From contig JASAND010021138.1 in NCBI GenBank assembly GCA_030248195.1, forward strand, positions 1 through 64,000: 64,000 nt of DNA, read 5' to 3'. The stretch is from Trissonchulus latispiculum (taxonomy: Eukaryota > Nematoda > Enoplea > Enoplida > Ironidae). Within the stretch, counting starts at the first letter, position 1. Every line of letters begins with the position of its first letter. A program made the position numbers and the translations under genes. Under the pieces are notes generated by a model. It searched no databases. It had not been told where the DNA came from and worked only from the letters and a program-made list of their open reading frames with translations. Of this stretch, positions 35,201 to 45,855 are shown one piece after another.

Positions 35201-38200
35201 TCCTTGCAATTACACAACCGGCAGTTTTGTTAATCACAGACTGTAAATTGCAACAGTTGGGAATGCAATAACTGCAAATACGGCTAGTTTACAGTTTGAT
35301 GTTACACATTTCATTCGTCTTAGGATGGTTTCTTAATGAAAATTAGAAAATCGACCTGACAGTAACATTCCGGTGATTCGCGAACGACATCCGTAACGAC
35401 TTCGTGTTGGCGGAAGGTTTCGTCCACGCTGGCACCGCACCGGATCTGACTTCTAAAACGAAAAATTAGAAAATAAAAATTGAATAAATAAATTTTTTTA
35501 AAAATAAGCATGATACCTACAAACTGGACTCATTTTTGCACATTTTTCTATTTTTTCTAGACTTCCCAGTTTTGAGATTTCAGGGTTTCTAAGTTCCGAA
35601 CTCCCAAATTTAAATTTAAATTATGATTTCATTTTTAATTTAGAAGAAAAACATCGAAGATTCACCTCGTCACATCTTCGATTGAGGAGGTCAGGTAGAA
35701 GTTGCCAAAGGCCGGCGGTCGCTCCAACTCGTGTTCGATGACAAACGCCGTGACATTGAAGTTGGCTCGACCGGTCAGAGTGGTTGCTGAAATGTGCTCA
35801 AAGGTGGTTGGGGACAATCTCCGTGACTGCTTGTAGACCAGAAATACCATCCGATGTGGGCCTGAAATATTAAAATGAAAGCCAATGAACAAGTAAGATA
35901 TTGTGCAAAAGATTAGAAGTTTTCGCTGGGCTAACGATTGTTTACACGTGAGTATTTTTATCAAGCAAAATGCGTGCGAGGGCCCGGGCTGAGCAAACAT
36001 AAAGGACCTGCTGTGCTTAGCATATTGAAATGGATGATATTGGATTTGAAGTGGGGATCGAACCCATAACCATCGGTTTAATACTCCGACGCTCTGCCGA
36101 TTGAGCCACCCAGGCACTGGCACTGTGAGAAAACCAAAAAAACATCAGAATTAAAGTTTTTTGCTCTGCTTTCACAAAACTGGACTCTATTTTAGATGAC
36201 ATCAGTTCTTCTACCCGTGCAAATTCACAATACACGCAATACATCGTAATACACGACATTACCGTACCATCGTCTGTCATTGTAAGGTTGTACTCTGCAA
36301 TCACATCCCCAAGAGTGTATCTACTGCCCGGCACATTTACAATCAACCAATTCAGATAGGAACGTTGGCTTGGATTTTCTCGACTCGGCGAGTCAATATC
36401 TAAATTAATTGAAATGAAAATTAAAAATTAATTAAAATTGATAAAGATTGCTTAATTGATTTGATGAGTTGCAATTAATAATGGCTAACTCATTTTTGTA
36501 TGCAGTGATTAAATAAACCAAAATTAGAGATTTCAAATTTATAACAACGCGAATAAAAATTATTATTATTTGGTCTGATTATTCTACTATTTTATTATCA
36601 TTTTGGTGATGGTTTAATTTACCAAGAAACATTAGGGTGTAGAGTTCGTCATCTCTCGCAGACCATCTGCAGTAGCCTGGCTCAATTCTGGTCTAAAATT
36701 AACCAGCCAATTAAAACTAATGGATGAATCAATGATTAGCAGTCATTGTTAATACAGAAATCTGTGAGCTTTTTTGAAAAGAGTTGTTTAAAAGGAAACA
36801 AAGTATTCTGCAAACAGTGTCAGTTCCTAAAACAGGCAGAAAGTCAGTTTGTTCTGAAGGTATTTGAAATTGCGTCGAAGCTAGTGTCATCCATGCACTT
36901 ACATAAATGTATGGGATGATGTTTCCAAGATTAACCTTTTGTGTTCTATTTTGGTATTCAGCCTGAAATGATAAAGTATCTACTAAAAACAAGAGTACAT
37001 AATATAAGAGTGTGCCTAGTGGCACACTCTATGTTGTCAGAGCAAAAAGTATGCTCTGCTCGCTAATGGCCCACCCCCCCGCAAATTAGACCCATCACTT
37101 CAAAGAATTTTGAGCGCTATGTTTGTGTTCTAAAGCTCGAAGCAGGCACAAAATTCGCGCACGCACTGCTTGTGTTTTCGAGAGCGTAGAGCTAGTGAGC
37201 GTACTCCCGTTTCGACTAGGTACTGATTTGCGGGGGGGGGTTACTAGTGTCTGGGGGTGGGCCGTTAGCGTTCAGAGCATAGTTTTTGCTCTGATAACAT
37301 AGAGCTTGCCTAGTGGCATACTCTTATAATTATGTACTCTTGCTACAAATAATAAATAAACAGTTTAAACTAGTAATTTAATTTCTTTCATTATTTATAC
37401 ATAATCACCGGATTGCACCAATGAAGGTTAGCTCGGTGTTAAGCTAACCTCAAGGTTAACTCCGAGTTAACCTGATAATTCTCAGTTAATCCGTTGCACC
37501 AAATCAGGTTAAGTTAACCTCGAGGTTAACTCCGAACTAACTTAGTTTTCAGCGGCAGAAACTTAATCCTGAGTGCGATCAGGATTAACTGGGTACTAAC
37601 TTTATTTTTAACATTTCAGCCTTAATTTTTCGGAAAAATCCGTCACGGACTTTTCAAACTATTATTTCTGCATGCTCCATTCTTTTTTCCAAAAAATATT
37701 TTGCACTTTAGTTTTAAAAGTTCCTCATGAGATTCGATCCACTACTTCAGCAATGGCCTTGAGCTCAGAGTTAAGGAGAGCTAAGACTTAGCTCGGAGTT
37801 AACCTTGAGGTTAACTTAGTCGTCAGCTAACCTTGACGTATGATGATTGGATACATTGACTAAAGAAACTAATATGATTGGTTAAAGATAACCCTGAGCT
37901 GAAGGTTAGGGTTTGTTATTCTTTAAAAGACCGAGGTTGGTGCAACGGCCTAACTTTAACTCTGAGTTTGAGCTCAGCTGTAGAATAGCTAACACCGAGT
38001 TAACTCGGTGTTAAGCTAGCACCGAGCTAAGTTAGTCCGATTTGGTGCAATCGGGCGAATAACTGATTCTCTACAAAGCAAAATTTAATTAGTATGCTTC
38101 CAAACATTTTCGCCAAATTAATCCTTTCTCAAAACATGCTCAACTTGGCCAATCACAAACTACATACTATCTACTTCTAAATCTCACTTCTAGAATACAC

Positions 38201-41200
38201 TTTGGCGGTTCCGGTATGACATCTGGCACAATGCCATACTCCACGAATCGATCTCTCACGAAGGGACTGCAGATACCGACTTCCACAGTGATCGTTTCAT
38301 TTCGCTGCTCTTCGCCGCAGCAAATTCCTGGTCGACCCGGCTGACCCGGGGGTCCGGGCGGTCCCTTGGGACCGGGTTCTCCCGAAACGCCGTCCGGACC
38401 CGGATTTCCGGGAAAGCCTTTCGGACCCGGCGGGCCGGTACCTGGCTGACCAGGTATTCCTGAAATAGAAAAGAATTAAGGTTGTGTACCCGTTTGATTC
38501 AAATTAATGTCAAGAATGACAACAGTTTCACAGTGACGATAGTCATTTTCCTAATAATTTTTCGATAGGTTGCTGGAGAGAATTAGATCGGCAGAAAACG
38601 TCAAGGAGTTGAATTCATAACACCATTTTTTGGACCTGAGATAGGAATTGAATCTGCTGATTACGGTTTGGCAGACCAACATTGAGCTAACTCCTTGAGC
38701 CATTGAGTATTAGGAACTGTCTCAAAATTGTACGGCTGAAAATGCGCATTTTTAGATCGCATATACGATCTGCAATTCGCATATGCGATTTAATAATGCG
38801 CATTTTGTTTTTTCAGCAAACTGCTAGAAGTTCAAAAAATTTCCATGTATTGTTTCAATAAAAAAAATTTGTAAGCAAGTCTCCTAAAAAGTACTTGCGT
38901 TTATAGCTGCTAAACTATAAGGTTTTGCATGATACAAAGCCGCTTTTTACAAAATGTTGGCAACTGCTACAGCTTTTTACTTCTACGTGAATGAATTTTA
39001 AGTTGAAAAAACGCATAATGCGATTTGTTAAATCGCATCTTTCATCAACTAAAATACGTTTCATCAGAATCACATTATACGATATTTATTTTGAGACAGT
39101 TCCTTAGTATAAAATGGAGACCAAGCGGCAGTGACAACGAGCTTAAACGTTGCTTCGAATGCGTTAAACATACCATTTATTCTGAGAAGGGTAACATTTC
39201 ACGCACCGAAAGGACAGGAATATTAATTAAATGCCCCAGTTTAGTTAAAATTGCCCAAATTCCAAACTAACCCACCTGGCTCTCCAGGCAGACCAGGCAA
39301 GCCAGGTTCACCCGGTGTCCCAGGATCACCGGGAATCAGAATTTCCAGCGTTCCCGGATCACCGGGTGGACCGTCCGGGCCGGGCTCCCCATCATCTCCT
39401 GGGGGTCCGGGAGGTCCGGGTTCCCCGGGCTGACCATCCTGTCCCGGAATTCCGTCATTACCGGGTTCTCCGGGTGGACCTGAAAGTACATCATGCTAAT
39501 CATTAGTTAATTATTATTAATTTACATAAGTTAGTTGGAGCCGTGCAAATTAAGACTACCTCACCACATGCCTGGGAATGTGGCTTTAAAGATTTTCAGT
39601 CTTGTTCATTTTTTCATTAAATCCCATTTTCTCTAAGGCTTAAACAGTCTAATTTCAGAGATGAATATTAGCACATGTCAGCTGTCAACACTTTAACAAA
39701 AATTAACAATCAAACATTAAATTTCAAAAGTTCCCCTCCAATTTTTAGACAAATTTGTCATTCAAAGGTGCGAAGAAAAGTTTCCAGGCCGATCGCTGAA
39801 CCCGAGTTGGCTGATCTGCAACCGAGAACTCTAGCCGCTAAGCAAAGCTTCGAAACGTAAGGCTGTCTCAATTTTTTTTTAAATGATATCAACATTTCAG
39901 CTACTGATCAAGAGCTCAATCGGTAGCGGTGTCAATTCTTCCCCATAGAAATTTTCCTTCCGGAAGAATTTCACCGGCGATATTTTTCCGGAGGAAAAAA
40001 TTTCTAGGGGGAGAAATTGCACCGTGACAGCGGCATTCTGTATCATACCTGGTTCGCCTCTTGGTCCTGGTTTACCCTCCACCCCAGGGGGGCAAGGTTC
40101 ACAGGGCGGAGGTTCCAGGGGGTTACAGGTTGGCGGAGGTTTACCAGGACGACCGGGCCGACCGGGGAGACCCCGCTTGCCAGGAATTCCCGGTTTACCC
40201 GGTCGGCCTTGGGGCCCCTGTTGGCCGGGAATGCAGCATTCTAAAATAATCTAGCAATCACTTAATATTATCTCTGCCGTCTACCTGATGTAAATTAAAA
40301 TGAAAACTCAAAAAATAAATAAATTGAATTGAAGCTGACGCTTGGTGCTTTCGTAAGCAGCACTGAGATTATGATAATGAAAGAATTTATTTCAATTAAA
40401 TTAACACTAACTGCAGATAATTAGTGACAACTAATATATTAAATTAACCAATCCACTAATTCATAGTTAAAATTAATTAACTAGTAGTAATAATACGAAA
40501 TAGATTTATTATTAAAACTGCATCTGAGACTTGTATACCTTCACAGGTGCTTTGAGCTACCAAAGCTTCCTGACGTTTAGCTCTCAGAATATCAGTTACA
40601 TTTGGGGGCACGAAGGTTTTAGGGATTGGCAATTCGCTAATTTCGGCCTGAAAGTATCAAATATGCTTCAAATATGCAGACACAAGCTAATTTGGGGGTT
40701 CCTAGGGCCTGGGTATTTGTGCCCGTCATGAATATCGAGAATTATTTTAATGGACAGTCGAGGCTCAAAAAATTACATTTTAATATTAAAATTTCGAAAT
40801 CCTTGCGCTTCAAGCATTGACCATTATTATTTTTCCGTGAAATCTAGCCAAAATCCGACTCTGCTCCTGAAGAAATTTCGTATTTGTCACCTGATTTCTG
40901 TTTTCTATCATTTACTTTGATTATCAAAATTATAAAATATTCTACACATTCAATTAAGTTGCTTTTCATCAGACTGCAGTCATTCTCAGCCGGTTTTAAC
41001 CACTAAAAATCCCTATTATTTTATTCCCAACCAAGATTCAGCCTTAGTGCAACATTAATCAAAAGCGAGTCATGTGGGTCATATCATTTTCCGCAGGCCA
41101 TTTGTAGTGTGGGTCAGGTGGGTAGGGTCAAGGGTCAGCGGATCGCGGGTGTGTGGTGTGGGGTTACCTCTTAGAATAGCTTCCATTATTCCTTGCACCT

Positions 41201-43454
41201 AAGAGCGGCTCACAGGGTGGAGCAAAATTTTCCACATATTTTAACAATTAATTCATTGAATTTATTAAATTTAATTTCCTTAAATCTTCTCATTTGCCGT
41301 AGACGCAACGAAAACCTAGGTATCACGCTTTTTCTTAGCTTCCATCAGATGAATTAATTAACACTTTTTCAGGTAATTAAGCACCACAACAAAATGGAAT
41401 GTTGATAAAACGTTGGAAAGGTGCCTGTGCATAAGACGTTTACAAATTTCGTAGCTTCACTGTCTCCTAAAAATAATAAAAAAACTTGTCCAGATGAAGT
41501 TTATTAAAACAAGTTTCAAAACTTATGCAGCAGTCTCAGTATTTCATAACTTGTGACAAGAGTTACAAGAATTTCATAAACGTTAGTCAACTGTAACTTA
41601 AGCAAAAACTGTATATGCAAGAATCTTAAATTTTTTATTAAACTGGTACAGAGTTTAAAATGGCGTGTTTATTCTGGAGTTTTGGAAGAGTTAAGATGAT
41701 AAATAGAAGCCAAGGTTTAATTTGTTAAAATTGATAAAAGTTGCAATTTTAACATTAACTCAAGCATGCATAGGTTGGTGGTAAATTCTTGGGTGAAGCG
41801 AGGGAAGAAACAGTTTTTATGCGATTTTTTGATTATACAAATTATACGAGTTAAATTTTTTCAGTCTGTAAAACAAATTAATTTTTGCAAGAAACTGTCT
41901 GGATTCTGGCCAAAAAATTTTTCTTAGCCAAGTAAACTGGATCGTCACGATTTGATATGATAAATGGTAGCCAAAGTTTACTTTCTTAAGGATGATAAAA
42001 GTTGCAACCAAAGCATTAAGTCAACCATGAATGGATTAGGTGGCAAATTTTTGGAAGAAGCGATAGATGAAAGCTTTTTTGCAATTTTTTTGATAGTACA
42101 GAAAAATTGGAGGGTAGTCATTAAAATAACAAATTTTTGTTTAAAATTTTTGGATTGTTGCCAGAAATACCTGTACGAAAGACATGAACAAGTTAACACT
42201 TATACTGTGAAAGGAATCACCTCAGAGTATCACCGAATGAAACAGAAAGAACCCTGAAGAAAGACCGTGACCCCGACCCGAAGATTAATCCAAAAATTAA
42301 TTAATCCAAAAATAGTCAGTAGAATATGTTTACATAAATTAAGCTAAATTCAATTAAAATATACTAATATAAGTTTACATAATATTAGGCAGCAAATTAA
42401 GGAACGAGTTATTATTATTAGGAGAAGATCGTCATAACATTTAGTTTTCATAGGCTGACTTGCTTATTCGAGCGAGGTTTTCTTATTCACGAAGCCATGA
42501 ATTAACGATTAAAGCTTATGGATTAGATATACGTCAGCAAACACTGTCCACAAATATGTCATTTGTAAAATTAATGGAATAGAATTTCTGGCAAGTATAA
42601 ATTATAGGTTTCAGACGTTTGCCAACTTTTTCGAGCAGGAGACGTGAACAAACCCAACACCCCTAAAATCCAAAACCTCACTATGTGGGTTAGATTTACA
42701 ACCATTATGTCTATTCATTGCATGCAAAGGTTAGCTGTTATTATTGCGTTACGTGCTCAAAAAATTGTTCTGAAACTTATTGCCACTAACGGTGACCGGC
42801 AGGAGGCGAAATTCGTGATGGAGCTTTCGATTTTAGTGCCCAAAAATTGCCTTTAAGAACAGAGTATAAAATGCCAACCTCCCAAGCTTGGTTGATTGGC
42901 TGGCTGCCAAGGTTAAGGTTAAGGAGCGGGACTGGTCCCAGAATGTTAAAGAGCAGGGAAATGGGTTATTTCGTAAGTTTCAGCCATTTACGTAAAGGAT
43001 TAAAGCCGTATGAGTCAAAAATACCCGAAAGGAAATCAGCACCTTAAAAACAACGGAGCGTCCAACGCCTTAAAGGCTAAGATATGTACGCATTGTATTG
43101 TAAGGCACTAGTATACGCTATCTTTGTAAAAAAATGACCATCTTTAACACATAGTCTTGGCCACGGAGCATGTAGGTAATCTGCATTGGGGGATAAACAG
43201 AGAACAGGACGCTTGCCACCTTATCAACATATTCCAAATATATAGTCCAAAACACTCGTGTTACATAACATTACACAATCTGTGCCAGTTATTACCTTAC
43301 ATATCCGTGTGCCCCTTATGGCTTCCGCATTCAGTTGCTGAACGTAACTGAGGCTATAGTATAAGGTTGCACCAAACGCTAGAAGTGTGACGCCGCTCAA
43401 GCCTAGCGCCACATAGATTACAACGAGATAAGCCTTATCGTTGACGCAACCCAT
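30586..43454 (-). CDS. Transmembrane collagen fused to three PEBP domains, 18 exons, 817 aa
   Basis: Exons on the minus strand, in coding order: 43454-43296, 40647-40539, 40240-40049, 39479-39276, 38459-38188, 36962-36903, 36692-36623, 36399-36268, 35861-35666, 35452-35356, 34754-34631, 33312-33175, 32700-32496, 32230-32134, 31945-31892, 31717-31648, 31173-31054, 30740-30586. All junctions are GT-AG and frame-consistent; the total is 2454 nt including TAA. Residues 8-35 form a hydrophobic anchor; RAKR at 75-78 is a furin-type site; Gly-X-Y blocks run from about 95 to 266; PEBP domains lie at about 285-464, 465-652 and 653-817. The N-terminal half matches nematode cuticle collagen organisation; the PEBP half shows DxDxP and GxHR motifs three times. 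Inferred role: secreted or cell-surface matrix protein with ligand-binding heads. I do not know this architecture from any named family. Exon borders were read by eye and need transcript support. Confidence 0.86.
31195..31275 (-). repeat. SINE tail fragment
   Basis: AATCAGGATTGAAAGATGTG then GAAGAAAAGTGT matches the complement of the SINE tail at 48790-48815. Confidence 0.5.
32835..32905 (-). repeat. tRNA-like SINE fragment
   Basis: The minus strand has a B-box-like GATTCGATTCC and a decayed A-box region; no full tRNA fold. Confidence 0.4.
32985..33085 (-). repeat. tRNA-derived SINE copy
   Basis: In minus, a tRNA-like head with GGTTTGATCTCC followed by CCTGGACACTTTTCTTCA, the same tail as at 48778-48797. 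Confidence 0.55.
33450..33556. repeat. Duplicated 3' part of exon 11
   Basis: About 100 bp resembling 34558-34660, including the last 25 or so coding bases of exon 11 and its GTAACG donor. Confidence 0.75.
33815..34110. repeat. GGGGGTTCT minisatellite, about 80-bp period
   Basis: Three copies of TTTTTGATGGGGGTTCT...GAGATTTGATCY...TAGTTTC in the intron between exons 11 and 12, with a stray fragment at 34433-34455. Confidence 0.7.
35077..35146 (-). tRNA. tRNA-Gly (anticodon GCC), nested in an intron
   Basis: The minus strand reads GCATCGGTGGTTCAGTGG, anticodon loop CTGCCAC, then GGGTTCGATTCCCGG and CCGATGC. The acceptor stem GCATCGG/CCGATGC pairs fully, the T-arm is intact, and the A and B boxes are present. 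It lies between exons 10 and 11 of the collagen-PEBP gene, on the same strand. Unlike the SINE-related tRNA-like copies nearby it has every stem, so it is likely a functional gene. Confidence 0.93.
36043..36115 (-). pseudogene. tRNA-like pseudogene or SINE head (Lys/Asn-like)
   Basis: The minus strand starts GCCTGGGTGGCTCAATCGG and has a B box GGTTCGATCCC, resembling tRNA-Lys, with an anticodon loop reading GTATTAA (anticodon ATT). The 3' acceptor strand does not pair with the 5' one. It lies in the intron between exons 8 and 9 of the collagen-PEBP gene. Confidence 0.55.
36990..37342. mobile_element. MITE of the CAAGAGTACATAAT family
   Basis: 353 bp, inverted ends CAAGAGTACATAATATAAGA; inner palindromic parts GTGCCTAGTGGCAC and CAGAGCAAAAAGTATGCTCT. 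Related to 53336-53891. Lies in the intron between exons 5 and 6. Confidence 0.75.
37411..38052. mobile_element. MITE with GATTGCACCAA ends
   Basis: 642 bp between GATTGCACCAA and TTGGTGCAATC; the interior is dense with GGTTAACTCCGAGTTAACC-like palindromes and GCTCGGTG blocks in both orientations. Target duplication not clear. Confidence 0.65.
38625..38705 (-). repeat. tRNA-like SINE fragment
   Basis: In minus GGAGTTAGCTCAATGTTGG (A box) and GATTCAATTCC (B box). Confidence 0.45.
39760..39860 (-). repeat. tRNA-derived SINE copy
   Basis: In minus GCGGCTAGAGTTCTCGGTTG then a degenerate B box and CCTGGAAACTTTTCTTCGCA, the shared tail. Confidence 0.5.
40539..43454 (-). other. Exons 1-2: signal-anchor and furin-site region of the collagen-PEBP gene
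   Basis: Exon 1 (43454-43296) starts at ATG and encodes 53 residues, with an uninterrupted hydrophobic stretch at 8-35 ([14 protein letters not shown]...) followed by a YVQQLNAEA segment, as in the nematode cuticle collagen N-terminal domain. Exon 2 (40647-40539) encodes 36 residues plus one base and contains RAKRQ, fitting the subtilisin/furin cleavage site that follows the membrane segment of cuticle collagens. The phase (0 then 1) joins exactly to exon 3, giving TCEECCIPG across the junction. Exon 2 was found because exons 1 and 3 are out of phase without it. Confidence 0.8.
40648..43295. other. Intron 1 of the collagen-PEBP gene
   Basis: No further exon found; the phase match of exons 1 and 2 does not require one. 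Contains AT-rich sequence and partly repeated segments (41715-41770 and 41950-42015 share ATAAAAGTTGCAA...). Confidence 0.5.
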
Positions 43455-44204
43455 TGGAAGGCGTAACAGTTAACTAACTGTTAGAGATTGGCATCTCACT
43501 GCGCACTCCTAAGTGAAGATGTAACATCTTAGTTACGGAAGAGTTGGTGTCCCTCATGCGTAAGACTTCTTCCAAACGAGTCTGGATATCAGTTTTATGT
43601 CGAGCTACGCTCTGATTGCTAAACAGGCATAGGGCTCATATTGCATTTTAAAGCTTGTCTTTTTTACACATTAAATATGCGTATGCATATGACACTGATA
43701 TTTGCGCCAAAATATAGGCGCATTTGATGGAAAATAGTTTTGCCAATGAAAAACTTGATCTCAGATGTAATTAATTGTTTTTCTTAAACGGTTTTTCTAC
43801 GGTGATTTTCGCAATAGCGTCGTAACTCTTAACAATGAAGTTTTTGTATCGTCAAGTTTTTGGAACGTTTTCATTGGCAAGATGAGCAACTTTCAACAGA
43901 TTCCAGAAAAGAACTTGTTTTGAATCTGCCAACAAAAAGTCGAAACGATATAACAGTTTGCGAAAAAAATTGTTACGATGTAAACGAGTATTGAGAATTT
44001 GTTTTGGAAATTTGTTTTCAAAAAGTAATCACAGCTTTCGCTGTGAAATCGAATCTGCTATTCGCCGAAGTGAATCCTATTGTAAACGTTTGAAAATTTC
44101 ATGACATTTCATGACGACTTGAAATCATGACTCACCTTTTATTCAGTTGAGATTTTTTCATCATCGCGTGCGGTGGTTTTCTCAAAGTTCGGCTTCCGAG
44201 TGTA
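43455..44204. other. Upstream region of the collagen-PEBP gene
   Basis: No TATA box or 5' exon could be assigned. Contains GTAACATCTTAGTTAC (palindromic) near 43520. Confidence 0.3.
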
Positions 44205-44574
44205 AGGGAAGCAGGCATAGGAAAGATTGATAAGCCTGTAACGGGAGTTCAGCTGATGGCCCTGTGGTGTGATTATCATGGTTAGCATGTCTGCTCCGGA
44301 GTCAGAAGGGCCGTGGTTCGATCCCCGGTTGGGCCAGTTCTTTACTTTCAATGGTGAGTGAAAAAGCTGACCTCCCTTCTCTCTTCTAGGGCCTGGTTTC
44401 GTGGGTACAAGGGTGCCTGACGCTTCCCGTTCGGGCTTGTCCTTGGTTTCTTCTTGGTCCACCAGCCCTGGTAGAAGCGCTACATGTGGGTACAAGGGTG
44501 CCTGACGCCTCCCGTTAGGGCTTGTCCTTAGTTTCTTCTTGGTCCACCAGCCCTGGTATAAGCGCTACACGAGT
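44205..44574 (+). repeat. tRNA-derived SINE with duplicated tail
   Basis: Leader GATAAGCCTGTAACGGGAGT, a tRNA-like body with B box GGTTCGATCCC (44315-44325), then a tail whose 86-bp unit GGGTACAAGGGTGCCTGACG... is present twice (44402-44487, 44488-44572). Shares leader and tail with 47300-47525. Confidence 0.7.
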
Positions 44575-45787
44575 CTTTGTGCTATTTTTGGGATTTCCCG
44601 AATTTCTACCTAACCCCCACTGATATTCTAACCCCTCTGAATTCTTCCTAACCCGTCTAACTCAGCTCATACCCCTTCCCTATCTGTGCTCAGTCTCCAT
44701 TTTCGCCCTGTTTTCCCTTTCTCCCTTTTTCCCATTTAACAGTAATTTCTATTAAATCTGTCAGTTGTCTAATTTTATTCTTTTATTTAATCTATAATCT
44801 GAGCTGACCTAAGTCTTTGGGTAAACGCTCTGGAGTACTTATTTAGTCTGTGTTTTCGATCCAATCTCCCCTTTTCACTCAAGCAGCAGACTGTCCGGCG
44901 TCCCCAAAAATTCACATTCCCCTAAACCTGGCGAGGCTCGTCCGGTATCTAAAAGAGAGCCGCCTGGACTAGATCTCCTTAGCAGCCGGGGATTGTGTTA
45001 CATTGCGCCAGTCCCTTGTAGTGGTGGTAGCGCCGTGGTTTAACTCTCGGGCTTCTCCAATACATGTCATCTTGTTATCCGCAACGGCGAAGTTTGGATC
45101 CTCTGCGAGAAACATTTCATTCCTAAATTCAGCATTTAGTTTAAAACCAGGGCATTTTATTGGCAAAACAGAATTTTATGGATTGAGATGGAAAAATAAA
45201 TTGGAAAGGTATTGCTGGAGTGTCCAATTTGAGAAAAGGCTACTTACTGTAGTCTTAGAGCCTTTTCGCGCGCGAGTTAAAAGAGTAGAGTTTAAAATGA
45301 CTCGTTTAAGCGGTACGCAAGTTAAAAGGGTCCGTTCAGTTCTTTTAGCCGTTCGCGCGAAAAGGATTGAGTTAACTAAAACTCTTTTCAATTGTTCAAT
45401 TCTAGGCAATGGGTTCGCTCTTCACCGTGGACCAAAATTGTACCGAATCCCTTATTCTTGCTTGCTTAATCTACCACAAAGAAATGGCTAGGACTCTGAT
45501 GCCTGGTTTTCTTTCAAGCATGTTACAATGTACTTTATTTCAGACGTTTACAAACAAACAAACAAAGAAATAGCAGAAAACAACCTACAAATTGGTGTAG
45601 CTAAAGCTATAAAGAAAAGCAATTCAATAAAAAAAGAAAACAACATTTGTACATAGCATTACAATATTTATGAGACTGGTGTGACCCATAAAGGTTCAAA
45701 CACTTGTTATTTAATCAATTTCGTTAATTAGTAACTTCATAATCAAGTTTAATTTAGAATAAAGTTTGGGAACAAACAAGTTCTGCC
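44575..45787. other. Intergenic region between the two genes
   Basis: Holds a patch at 45240-45420 with GAGTTAAAAGAGT and CGCGCGAAAAGG motifs in both orientations, related to 54835-54965; probably a decayed DNA element. No gene. Confidence 0.35.
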
Positions 45788-45793
45788 TTTATT
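45788..45793 (-). terminator. AATAAA polyadenylation signal of the PAN-ZP gene
   Basis: AATAAA on the minus strand, 63 nt past the stop codon of the PAN-ZP gene. Confidence 0.55.
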
Positions 45794-45855
45794 CTATAAT
45801 TTTTCATGGATCACACCTAAGTCTAAAACGAAAACGAGGCAAAAGTTGTCAAACA

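Larger units (their letters stand above)
32496..35452 (-). other. PEBP domain 2 (exons 10-13)
   Basis: Encoded by exons 35452-35356, 34754-34631, 33312-33175 and 32700-32496. Landmarks: [82 protein letters not shown] and [14 protein letters not shown]. This is the most canonical of the three domains and keeps the HWL histidine and the GAHR motif. Exon 13 is followed by GTAATAAT: spliced, it continues in phase into domain 3; unspliced, it reads straight into TAA. Confidence 0.9.
35666..38275 (-). other. PEBP domain 1 (exons 5-9)
   Basis: Encoded by the end of exon 5 and by exons 36962-36903, 36692-36623, 36399-36268 and 35861-35666. Landmarks in order: [30 protein letters not shown] (the family's DPDAPSR loop), [10 protein letters not shown] (family HWLVVNIPG), [28 protein letters not shown] and PPAFGNFY. 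The pocket histidine of the usual HWL motif is Asn here, while GPHR is kept, so anion or phospholipid head-group binding may be altered. About 180 residues, normal for a PEBP. Confidence 0.9.
38188..40240 (-). other. Exons 3-5: interrupted Gly-X-Y collagen region
   Basis: Three consecutive exons encode Gly-X-Y repeats: 40240-40049, 39479-39276 and 38459-38188. The first opens with CCIPG and has a break rich in Pro and Cys (PPCEPCPPG), a hallmark of nematode cuticle collagens. The second has a short break (TLEILIP). The third ends with [10 protein letters not shown], leaves collagen sequence and, without an intron, enters the first PEBP domain ([10 protein letters not shown]...[10 protein letters not shown]). 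Because the collagen-to-PEBP transition lies inside one exon, it cannot be an artefact of joining two genes. Confidence 0.9.

Noticed and set aside
36729..37025. 98-codon minus ORF with hydrophobic start
   Set aside because: Only its [20 protein letters not shown] part is real (exon 6); the start lies in a MITE end.
39251..40254. Forward Gly/Pro-rich ORFs that also look like collagen
   Set aside because: Antisense of Gly-X-Y sequence (GGN/CCN) reads as Pro/Gly too; only the minus strand has matching splice sites and phase.
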